Shown piece after piece: positions 54,891-64,000 of a stretch of DNA of 64,000 nt. Below the pieces are notes generated by a model. That model was not told where the DNA came from. It saw nothing but the letters and a program-made list of their open reading frames with translations, and did no database searches. This DNA comes from Thereva unica (taxonomy: Eukaryota; Arthropoda; Insecta; Diptera; Therevidae). Position numbers and translations under genes: made by a program. The stretch's first letter is position 1. The number at the start of each line of letters is the position of its first letter. Location of the stretch: NCBI GenBank assembly GCA_949987705.1, contig OX465283.1, forward strand, positions 90,631,813 to 90,695,812, written 5' to 3'.

Positions 54891-55707
54891 CCTGCGAGGA
54901 TGGCGGGTGTTGGTGTTTGGCGGCGCTGGCGTCTGTTTTCTTTTTGCGGTTTGTTCTTTCAGTAAAACTTGCAAGATTTGGAAGCTTTGGTTTGGAGTTT
55001 CGATAATATGTACATAATAAAAAAGCTGAGAGTTATCGATGATGTAAATAAAGTGTACATAAGAAGGTATTTTCTTGGAACATTAAAATGAAGTTGAATT
55101 TATTTTGGCTGGGGCACGGTGCCGTATACAAATTTGAGATATCGAATCTGATGATATTTTGGGCCGCTGATTATGAAAATCAGCAGGAAATTTTAGGACT
55201 GCAATAAAATATATTTGTCACCCTTAACAATGTAAAATACACCCCTTTTTAAGGATAAGGATAATTATAATAATCAAATTAAATGTACTCTTTTCTATAT
55301 TTGTTTGCGAAGGTGGTTGATTTATATTGAATCTAGCCAAATTTTATCAAGCATTAAGGGTAAAACTACCCTTTAATTGAAGTAATATTTTAAAAATAAA
55401 GAAGCAACTAGCTTTTCTACGTTTTGGTTAATTGCTGCTGCTACCGGATTGCAGGTTGGCTGCTTGGTATTGTTAAGAAGAAATAAATAATTTTCAACCA
55501 CCTCAAGATACAGGTTGTATTTGAAAAATTATTCAAATATTTTTATGTGTTTAAATTTTATTTTTGATGAAATAATATCAAAAAAAAAAAAAATTGGAAA
55601 ATTGATTATAACCTCCTTTTCAATGCGGTGAATCCACCCTTGAATCAAACCAAAAACAAACAAAAACTTGAAAAAAAATTGCACGATTTTTGAACAAATT
55701 TCACAAA
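54891..55707. other. No gene; GGGCCGCTGATTATGAAAAT repeat fragments
   Basis: At 55161 a diverged copy of the GGGTCGCTGATTACGAAAAT family starts, followed by the usual AATATGxxTGTCACC and ACACCCCTTTTTAAGG words. 54891-55000 has TTGGCGGCGCTGGCG of unknown origin. No coding sequence. Confidence 0.4.
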
Positions 55708-56100
55708 ATAACCCTTTACTACTGGTCCATGATGTCGGTTCATGTCATGCTTCATTGTCTTGCAGTAAGATTAGTACAAGGGTGGAATAAGTTAACCGTT
55801 ACGAGCGTTGGGAGGGGGAATTGACGAGGAATTCTGCGTTTGAATTCTTGGATGTTGTAGGAGCTCGGAAATACTAACTGATTATTCCAGAATCAAGTTG
55901 TTCTTTTTAGAAACGAATTACTATTTTGTAGAGTGCCCGAAAAGAGGGCTGCAGGTGGAAGGAGTGAGACGAGTTATCTAATTTGGTGCTACGGGAATAA
56001 GATTGCCGTGCAGGCAGGAGAGCGTTTATTTCGATAGTACTGAGATAGTGGCGATAGAATGTTGTATGTTTAGCAAGTAATTTGTTGATCTACACAGGAA
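55708..56100 (-). pseudogene. CR1/Jockey-like element 3' end, third copy, decayed
   Basis: The complement matches 17330-17765: ACCCTTTACTACTGGTCC (3' UTR), TTCTTGGATGTTGTAGGAGC and GAGTGCCCGAAAAGAGGG show the order. Many substitutions and short gaps compared with the other two copies, so this is an older insertion of the same family. Confidence 0.78.
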
Positions 56101-57045
56101 GGACCAAGATTTATTGTATTAATGGTCAATTCGCCTTCGACGATAACTTCGGAAGTTTACGGGATAAAACTGATAAAAGTGTTTAAATATTTTCCGTTTT
56201 TTACAAATAAGGCCTTTGATTTGTTACATATAGGGTGTTAGTAATACTCTACTTACAAATTTTATAGCGCCAAACTATTAGGAGTCCTAGCATACGTGAC
56301 AGACCCTGTACATGCAGTTGCGGAAAAATTGTAAAAATGTGAGGAAGTAAAGTAAAGCCAGTTTATAGTATACTTCAGCTCGACAGCATAGAATTTAAAT
56401 TTTGGAAAGAAGGATTCAATTGTTTTACAGTTCCAGGATTTATGTGGATCTATCATTATAGCCATGGTACTAAATTCAAAGCAATGCCTGAATGCGAAAG
56501 GATCTTTTTGATTGAAAGCCGTGGATTATGCCTACTGAGGACACCACGATATAAAAAAAACGCGCCCTGTACTCGACCTCTTAGGTGGTGTGGAAGAGAG
56601 TGCGCAAGACTTATTATATTTATAAAGCACTTACGATTCCTGGTGCGTTATAAATCTTAAAATATTCTTTTGGAGTAAAGGTCGACAATTTAGCATGGAA
56701 TGGCTTATTTTACATAAAGAAAGATGTTACTTTTCCCATATCATTAAATATCAAAACTTAATGACGAGGCAAAATAGTTTATTGCCTGGGATACTAAATG
56801 ATAAAAACGCAGGCAGGCTCAACTTTTGGTCGAAATTAGAAAAATTATCATATTCTGTACAAAGCAGAAATTAAAATTTGCGACACCGTCATTAAAAAAA
56901 TTATTTCATAAAAAAGGAAAAAAAAAACTTCCACGACTAAATTTTTCCCGAAACCTGAAAAATCGTTTTTAAACAACACAACAACAAAAATTCCGAAAAT
57001 TTTGTCTCAAAGAACGGCGCGGCGTATCCCAATTCATGCGATTGC
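56101..57045. other. No gene seen
   Basis: AT-rich; the frames at 56262-56660 carry no motif and overlap on both strands. Confidence 0.4.
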
Positions 57046-57046
57046 T

Positions 57047-58600
57047 ATACAGGGTGTTCCGTTACTCATGGTACAAACGAAAATGGCAGATAGTACATAA
57101 AAAATTATCGCAAAAAAGGTAAAAAAGGGGGGTACCTCTTTTCGTTTTCAAGATATGGAGTTTTGAATTTTATTTTTTGGGAAAAAAAGTAGTTTCATGT
57201 TTCCGAATAAAAAGGTAATGAAACATCATGCTATTGTCACAAGTAGGGCATCTTTGTAATCGTAAGGAATGCGGCTTTCAATTCATTAATAACAATAATA
57301 GTGTGTGGTGGGAAAATGTAGAAATGACGCGGCTTTTTGGTAAAAAATATGAATAAAAAATTAATTTTTTTCCACATATTGACCTGTAACTCAAAAAGTA
57401 GATCGTTTAGGTCCCTTTTTCTAACAGTTTTTAATATTTTCAGAATGTTGTTAAAAAATTCATAGAATACACCAAGCCCCTTACGCACTTTGTTCTGTAG
57501 TTATTACCCATTGAAAAAAAGGTACACATTGACCAGTTTTTCAATATTGTAAATTTTACATACCTGGCGGACCCTCCCCCTTCTACTCCACACGTAATAA
57601 ATGCGCTGTTGTTTATTGAATGTAAAAAAGCGTTCAGGTACCATTCCGGTAGCAAGCACTGCTTTTTTAGGGTCCTTAATTATGTGGTTCCAAGAAGTAT
57701 GTAAGAATTTTTTCAATAATTTGTAAATGAAGTAAATAAAATAAAATAATAACAAACACCTTTTTAATAATTATCTTCTACTTATTTACTAACATACTAT
57801 TATTAATTAATTAAATTTTCAAAATGACCCCCACCACCATTTAGGCAAATAAATGCTCGATGTCCAACGCTCTGGGTTGCGATTCTTAAAGCCCTATCTG
57901 AATTTTTAATTACTTCAGCTGCTTGGTGTATTTTTTCTATTAACTCCTCTCTGTTGTTCGATGTTGTCTTATAGACCAACTGCTTCATATGAGCCGTTGA
58001 GAGTCATAGTGGCGTAAGTCATGTTTTATTAATTCGGAGTAAAATGAAACTCCGCGTTGTTCTTCAAAAAAAATCCCGTCTAGAGATACGAATATGTTAT
58101 TCTTTTATGCCACTTTATAAACTATCAAAATTTTAGAATATAAGCTTTAGTTTGTTTTTTTTTCAGTCAAAACAACCCTTTTACAAGCTTTATACATAAT
58201 ATTAACTTCGTTTACTGTGTGCGACAAATTTTGCGACCGATTTTTCGGCCGCTTCCCGATATCCGGTGATGCTCAAATTTGGCACGTAATGATAACAACA
58301 CGCTGCCGTCTGGGGTTCTAACTGTAACTTATAGCTACTTTTAATATGGGGCTGAACAGGGTGATGCGTAAATAGTATAATTTAGTTTTAACTCAATTTT
58401 TGAAAATTTTTGACTTACGCCACTATGATTCTCAACGGTTCATATGACCCCATAGATGAAAATCAAGCGGGGTGAGGTCCGGACTTCTTGCCGGCCAGTT
58501 TATTGGTCCATTACGTCCTATCCATCTCTGTGGATACTTCATATTTAGGAAATTTCTCAATTGCAATAATGAGTCTACAGATTATATTAACAAAAACTGG
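57047..58600 (-). pseudogene. IS630/Tc1/mariner-type transposon with transposase C-terminus
   Basis: TATACAGGGTGTTCCGTTAC at 57047 looks like a terminal repeat with TA. On the minus strand, 58590-58440 gives QLRNFLNMKYPQRWIGRNGP, INWPARSPDLTPLDFHLWGH (the final DDE-motif block), and 57990-57803 gives KQLVYKTTSNNREELIEKI and GGGGHFENLIN, the C-terminus. Once the MITE at 57993-58438 is removed the two blocks join. The N-terminal half is missing; 57050-57800 is 3' non-coding DNA of the element. Confidence 0.75.
57993..58438. mobile_element. 446-bp MITE with 9-bp target duplication
   Basis: TTCATATGA at 57984-57992 and 58439-58447. The ends GCCGTTGAGAGTCATAGTGG and, on the other strand, CCGTTGAGAATCATAGTGGC continue through CGTAAGTCA, giving TIRs of about 28 bp. 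A 9-bp duplication is typical for Mutator-like elements. No transposase. Confidence 0.88.
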
Positions 58601-59269
58601 CCGTCAGCTGTGAACATAACGGGTTAAAGATAGTCAGCTAGGTCATTTTTTTAGTAAAACAATGCTCACAATACAACAAAATGGATTTAATCCATTATAT
58701 TGTAGCCAAGCTGTTTTCCAGCCGCAAGAAATCTTTTGAAATAATGTGTTTACGGATTATATTCACAAAAAATTGTCGATAGCTGCCGGCATAACGTTGT
58801 GAAGATAGTCAGTTTCTTTTTTGAATACATTATAAAATGCTAACGTTAAAAACCCAATCAGAACTTATTATCTGTCAGCTGACGGTGTTACCCCCATTGT
58901 GCATACAGGTGATTGTGCTTTTTATTCTTCTAATTATATAAGAAATTTTATGTATAAGTTTCACTGAATTTGAAATGATTTTAGAAAATGTGTTTTTTTG
59001 ACAGGTTTATACAAGCGACTGACGTATAATCCCCCACTAGGTACGCAGCTGACTTTTTTTATAATTTTTATTATCACTTAAACAATAACTGTGCAAATGC
59101 TCAAGTGGTAAGAAATAAGCCGACGATTTTTTTTTACCACTTTCACATTCCCACGACCACCCCCACCACGACACTGGCGTCTGACGGTTGTTTCTGTTAT
59201 TACTCTTATCTAAACTATCAATTGCAAAAAAATCAAGTGGTAAGAAATGAGCTCCCAAAATGCAACGCT
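58601..59269. repeat. Diverged duplication and direct repeats, no gene
   Basis: GATTATATTAACAAAAACTG (58574) and GGATTATATTCACAAAAAAT (58755) start two related units about 180 bp apart, each with CATAACG..AAGATAGTCAG. Further on, CAAGTGGTAAGAAATRAGC occurs at 59103 and 59235. No coding sequence is supported. Confidence 0.45.
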
Positions 59270-59620
59270 GCCTCCCGTACTATTAAAAGAGATATGCCTC
59301 TATAGTTTCCACAGTTGAATCTGTCCCCTGTCTGGTGTATTGAGCAGATAATGCTTTGCTCCCAATTTTCAGAAATTTTTTCGTTCCTCCATATGCAGCA
59401 TAGTAATTCGTGTATAGCTGAGAGCGATTCGCCTCCTTGTTTGATCAACTCTGCTGGGATGTTATCAATTCCTGGAGATTTGTTGTTTCTTAATAATCAT
59501 ATGGCACTTTGTAGTTCTCTATTTGCTTTTCATTCCTCGTCGTACAATTCACTGGCTCTGGCTGTGCGTTTGTGTCCTGCAGTTTTCTTCGTGACTCCCG
59601 CTTATATAAAACGGTAAAAG
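59270..59620 (-). pseudogene. Non-LTR reverse transcriptase finger fragment
   Basis: The minus strand gives LLRNNKSPGIDNIPAELIKQ, then GGESLSAIHELLCCIWRNEK and ICSIHQTGDRFNCGNYRGIS. These are the first RT motifs of RNase H-less insect elements. It ends at GISLL; palm and endonuclease are missing. One stop separates the first block. Confidence 0.82.
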
Positions 59621-60774
59621 TCTAGGCCCCCACCCACCAATTTCTAGGGTGATAAGTCGTCAAAATCAAAATTTAGCATTTTTCACTAAAACTTCAACTC
59701 CAAGCACCCTTTTCTCCAAAAAATACGTAGTTAAACAATATTTTTTTTAAATTGGGAAGCTTGGACAATTTCCTATGGATAATTTACAACAACTTTTATG
59801 CTACGGCCTTTACTTTTGAAGTTATAAGTAATTTTAATGTTAAAGTTAGCCTTTTTTGGTGCTTATTTGGTGATAAAACTCAGGTGGAAAAGTACTAAAA
59901 TAAAGACGAAACAGACCAAATTTCAACATTAAAATGGCTTATAACTTCAAAACCAAAGGCCGTAGCGTAAAAGTTGTCGGACATGCTGCCATAGAATAAA
60001 ATGTTGCGATTATTCGGATCTTCATTTTAGGAGAGGTAATAAAGCGCTACAATATTGGGCCCATTTTGTCCGTTGTTCTTTCTTATTCCATCTTAAATTA
60101 TTATTGTGAATTATATTTAAATTTAACGTAATCCAGAAAGTATGCAACAAATCAGCTATGATAATACATAGCCCCAGGCTCGTTTTACACGAGCTAACAC
60201 GGATCGAGCGAACTATTTGTCTAGTTGTTTTTTCTAGTTGTTTTTTCTTATCTATAGAAACTTTTATAAAATATTTTGTCTTGTTCAGATAATATACTTT
60301 GTCTTCAAACATATACCGACTTAAAGCGTTATTACACAAAATACAAGTTTGATTCTTCTCCAGTTTTCTTTACTCATATGCGAATCATGCCGAAGGGTTG
60401 CTGTGGACTCTGGCAGTGGCAGGTAAAATCAGGTAAAAAATAGTGTATTTTTACTAGATGACAAAATTATAAATTCTACATACTTTCTTTCTGTGATGAA
60501 ATTATAAATTCAACTGTTGTCCAAAAATTCTACTTAGAATTTTCCGTTCTATCATTTTTATCTGATTTTTTGTTTGTCGAAGATTTAGGCCCTAGCGGAT
60601 TGATGTTTTTATTAACACTGGCGAAAAGTTAGCAGCGTTTCTTTATCCTGGAGTACCCAGTGGGAAAAAGGAGTGCTCCAAGAGCCATCTTGGAGCGCTC
60701 CAAAAGGAGCAGAGAGTGCTCCCGTTGCCATACCCGTTCTATACTCTTTTTAACATTGCATGTCATTGCGAGGG
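59621..60774. other. Palindromic repeat (59788-59976) and unassigned DNA
   Basis: ACAACTTTTATGCTACGGCC at 59789 faces GGCCGTAGCGTAAAAGTTGT at 59958, with arms of about 53 bp and a loop of about 80 bp. The remaining DNA to 60774 shows no gene. 60660-60720 has an internal repeat of GAGCGCTCCAA-like words. Confidence 0.45.
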
Positions 60775-62071
60775 AGCATTCTGTAGAGGTGAATTATTTG
60801 AAATTTTTCTTGTGGTTTGGTCACTGGCCGGGCTTATGCCGCGGACACTTTGGAGTTGACTGACATGTTGGAAGTGGCATATACGAGAAGAATTTTCGGC
60901 GGTGGAGTGGTGAATTAAATGTGTGAGGTGCTGCTGATTGGCACCCACTTCCCCTTTGGTGAGATGTGCTGGACCTTTCCCCTTTTTAAATTACAATTTT
61001 TTTAACTTGCACAAATCGACGAATCGTTTATGTCAAAACATTACACTGTTGTGAAAACCGTTCCTGATATGTTTTTTGGGTCGCTGATTACGAAAATCAG
61101 GGTCCCACAGTCTTAAAATATGGATGTCACCTTTAAATATGCTTAAAAACTCCCCTTTTAAAGTGTTTTCGCGATAATTTTAATTATAATCAAAAACAAT
61201 CTAATAAAATACATTTTTTGCAATATTTATATTCAAAAGTGGTTGATTTATAACAAAGCAAATTTTATGATAAGGGATAATAGTAAAGGGCTGAAACTAT
61301 CCCTATATCGTCTGAAAATATAAAATGTTTTTTCAACTTATGCTGCAAATTTGGTTTAATCAGCTAAAATAAATTATTTTTAACTACGCCTAGAAAGAGG
61401 AATTTGAAAAAAGGTTGATTGTTTTTTGCATTTCTTTTTGCTCCCTTTGAAATAAATTGGCTCCCTAAAAGATTGTATGGGACGAAGAAATCAGGTAATT
61501 GGCTAGGTGGCCATAAAGGGTGCCAATACCATACTCAAGTAGACTGGCTCCCGTTCGCGAAGGTAAAGCGGCTCGCGTAGGTAAAGCTTCATTGTATGTG
61601 GTTGGCGGACTGCTTGGTAAAACAATACCTGGGTTTGGAATAGTATATGCTGATGCGGATGCAATTATTAATGATCATGAATGTAGCGGGAGCGGAGCAT
61701 GCATACAGCTGGTGACATATCCAAGCGTGCATGCGTTCAATTCGTTGATAAATAATATAGAAGTGTGTGTATTCAAATGCACCTGACGGAATGTTCCATG
61801 AATGGAATGCATGCCACGAAAAGGTCGGACTACTTTTAACTTTTTCTGTAATGCCGCATTCGAAATACCACACACAAGTATGCACAACAAACACATGCAC
61901 CTTGCATGCACTCGTTACTTAGATTTTCGGGCTATGTGTGAAAACCGGGACGGAAAAAACCATGCAATTTTATGAACCTCTGAATGCAATGCATGTACGC
62001 TTGCATATGTCACCAGCTTACTTCCATGAGGCGAATATTTAGATTTTCGTGCCTGTGGCGGTAGTATCCAT
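60775..62071. repeat. Duplicated repeat, copy 2 (partner at 29640-31230)
   Basis: 60781-60900 matches 29692-29805 and 60901-62070 matches 30068-31190, at an estimated 90-95% by eye, with scattered small indels (for example an extra CTGACGGAATGTTCCATGAA near 61783). It ends at GTATCCAT, where an LTR begins; copy 1 continues with GCCTGTGGGG. Confidence 0.75.
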
Positions 62072-62346
62072 TGTGGCAGCATACGACAACGCCACATCAA
62101 CAATATACAAAATTAATACAAAGCGGCAACCCGTATCAAAAAATAAGAAGAATTCCGAGTGATAAACCAACGGTGGATAAAATCAGTTCCGCTACAGCCA
62201 CCAAAGCGATGAGTCGAGAACCGATCGCACCAATAGTATTTCGGGCATTAATTAGTTAATAAAGTGTTCTCTTTTTATAACGTAATAATATTCGTTTTTT
62301 TTATTTAATGTGACTCTGCTGATAAAGACTCACAGTGAGAGCCACA
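62072..62346 (+). repeat. Long terminal repeat (275 bp)
   Basis: Starts TGTGGCAGCATACGACAACG and ends GAGAGCCACA, giving the inverted tip TGTGGC/GCCACA. AATAAA (62260-62265) followed by a T-rich stretch could be its polyadenylation signal. A primer-binding site follows within 3 nt. Only one LTR is in view. Confidence 0.8.
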
Positions 62347-62897
62347 AATGGTGACCCCGAAACACTAATATGTATATATAAAAAAAATTAATTTAATAGA
62401 GGTGAAAAGTGCACGTGGAACAAGAGCGCATGGCCAAATTATTTTTGGGATTGATTCGCTGAACTAAAATAAATAAAATATAATAATCAAGAAGAAAAGA
62501 TCTTGAACGTTATAGCAAAGGTGCATTACACAGAAGTTTGTGATATATACGTGCAATTTAAAGCATGAGAATTGGATTCGCATAACGGACCTCAGCAGAA
62601 CAATAAATCACATGCCATCAACGGGATAAACCACGATCACCAACAAGGAGCCATTACAGATATACTTTTTAATATATAAATTATAATTAAAAAAAATTTT
62701 TTTTCTTAAATTCTTTTGTAGATAACAATATTAGATGTATTTATATATAAGTAAAATTTCGATATAATTTGATGCTAGAAGACAACAGATTAAACTGTTT
62801 CAATCATTTCTTACTGGACCCGTTTCGTAACATAAAAAAAACAGTACATCAATCAAACAGCTAAAATAAATTATTTGTCGTGTTCGAAGTGAGTACA
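62347..62897 (+). mobile_element. LTR retrotransposon leader with tRNA-Trp-type primer site
   Basis: TGGTGACCCCGA (62349-62360) matches the 3' end of insect tRNA-Trp plus CCA over 12 nt. The leader (for example 62575-62650) has no gag start; no protease, RT or integrase is present before the inverted-repeat element at 62898. This is a truncated element, family (Gypsy or BEL) not fixed. Confidence 0.7.
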
Positions 62898-63439
62898 ATC
62901 CCACCAAAAAAACATTAAAAATGTGAATTAGAAGTTCGTGGGTGCGGAAATTATTTATTGGGACAGTTTAAAACACACTTATAACAAAAAGAAGTGATAT
63001 GGATTAGTGAAGATGAATCGGTAATAGCATGAAATAATTAAACACGTGCATTTACGAACGAATTCAAAGGAATTATACAACTGCCAATTTTTATTTAAAA
63101 CTCAATAAAGTATTATCAACCGCGAAAAAGTTGGCGGGCGCGTTCGTTGTATACCTAGCATGAATCTTTGTTGAATTCAGTGTGGCTCAGTCTATAGTAT
63201 TTCTAATAAAATTTGTTACATTTCGAAGGACAGCTAAGATTCATGCTCTAAAATTGTTGTAAAATTGCTTTGAATTCGTTCGTAAATGCACGTGTTTAAT
63301 TATTTCATGCTATTAACGATTCATCTTCACTAATCCATATCACTTCTTTTTGTTATAAGTGTGTTTTAAACTGTCCCAATAAATAATTTCCGCACCCACG
63401 AACTTCTAATTCACATTTTTAATGTTTTTTTGGTGGGAT
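62898..63439. mobile_element. Long inverted-repeat element (542 bp)
   Basis: Arms of about 175 bp: ATCCCACCAAAAAAACATTA to CATTTACGAACGAATTCAAA at the left, and the complement at the right (63265-63439). The loop contains CTCAATAAAGTATTATCAAC, CGCGAAAAAGTTGG and CGGGCGCGTTCG. A partial copy is at 21690-21985 and an arm tip at 63736-63778. No coding capacity; the target duplication is unclear. Confidence 0.85.
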
Positions 63440-63786
63440 ATCACTCTTTTTTGTTTTAATACACTTTAAAATAAAAAATAAATAATCTTCTGTACAAAGA
63501 AATATTATGAATTTAATTATTATTTCTAATTTTTTATTTATTTTATAAGTAGGTAATAACAAAATAACAAAATGCAGAAATTCAAATTAATATTATTGCC
63601 TTTGTAAAAAAATAATAATAAGCTCCTTTCGAGTTTCTCGGCCAAGATTTTTTCTGTACTATGGAATCATTGCTCCATAACCAGCTCGATTTTTGTTCCA
63701 ACATGCTGATCTAATGACCTTCTTCGAGTGCTCCTTTGAATTCGATCGTAAATGCACGTGTTTAATTATTACATGCTAGTGTGTTC
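63440..63786. other. No gene; arm-tip fragment of the inverted-repeat element
   Basis: 63736-63778 (GAATTCGATCGTAAATGCAC .. TAATTATTACATGCTA) equals an arm of the 62898 element. The rest is AT-rich with nothing supported. Confidence 0.5.
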
Positions 63787-64000
63787 TAGTTATGATACCC
63801 TTTCATTTGATGCCCATGTCGATGGGCTATGTAAAGAAAATGGGTATCCGACTTCTTGAAATAACCGCCGTGGATCTAAATATATTTTGAGTATACTAAA
63901 TCGCTTATTATGTTCTACTTATCATTCCCTTTCATTTGATACCCATGTCGAGGGGGTTGTGCAGAAAATGGTAATCCGCCCTCTTGAGATGACCGCCATG
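63787..64000 (-). repeat. Satellite monomers, same family as 20530-21675
   Basis: The complement contains ATGGGTATCAAATGAAAGGG, AATGATAAGTAGAA, TAGATCCACGGCGGTTATTT and CTCAAGAGGGCGGATTACCA. About 1.7 monomers, running off the window end. It is preceded by an arm of the inverted-repeat element, as at 21680. Confidence 0.9.

Overview
The window looks like insect nuclear DNA. It is AT-rich, has spliced genes with introns of about 50-60 nt, and is crowded with transposable elements (TEs) of animal type: piggyBac, hAT, mariner, Helitron and Helentron, several non-LTR clades, and an LTR element. The best phylogenetic anchor is a minus-strand synapsin gene whose in-frame UAG is followed by a long open extension, as reported for Drosophila synapsin. 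I cannot fix the insect order. I see no rRNA, CRISPR array or bacterial operon.

Host genes are few. A small secreted or membrane protein gene of unknown function starts at 13482 (minus); two exons and a TATA box are visible. Three coding exons of synapsin lie at 35914-37649 (minus), followed by an AT-rich tract that probably holds its 3' UTR. Upstream synapsin exons are not seen, so 37.65-64 kb is probably intron or lies beyond other missing exons.

Layout. 0-3.4 kb: a 45-bp minisatellite, a candidate MITE and a retrotransposon 3' end. 3.4-11 kb: a nest of broken elements. A mariner fragment abuts a non-LTR element that was split by a 2.8 kb hAT (8-bp duplication) and by a 761-bp hAT-like MITE. 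An RNase H fragment and another non-LTR element, split by a 399-bp MITE, follow. 11.7-13 kb: a Helentron-associated-like repeat. 16.8-17.8 kb: a CR1/Jockey-like 3' end. 18.8-20.5 kb: a TIR element with GC-rich ends. 20.5-22 kb: a higher-order tandem repeat (367 bp period) joined to an inverted-repeat element. 22.7-26.3 kb: a repeat carrying a hairpin MITE and an apparently intact piggyBac. 27-28.1 kb: a Helentron helicase-endonuclease end. 29.6-32.5 kb: a repeat duplicated at 60.8-62.1 kb and a non-LTR endonuclease fragment.

The region 38.4-54.9 kb is a readable stack of insertions. One old non-LTR element on the minus strand is cut at ATCTG by an unrecognised 5.5 kb TIR element with iterated 28-bp motifs at its ends. 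The same old element is cut at TAATTCTGT by a complete two-ORF I-like retrotransposon. Two nearly identical 1873-bp Helitrons in opposite orientation lie inside these two insertions, one in an arm of a palindromic element and one in the 5' region of the I-like element. 55-64 kb holds further fragments: a CR1-like copy, an IS630/mariner-type transposase split by a MITE with a 9-bp duplication, a reverse transcriptase piece, a 5' LTR with a tRNA-Trp-type primer site, a long inverted-repeat element and a second block of the satellite.

The TE genes do not form a pathway. Their value is as a dated record of insertions, with several candidates for recent activity (piggyBac, the I-like element, the Helitron pair).
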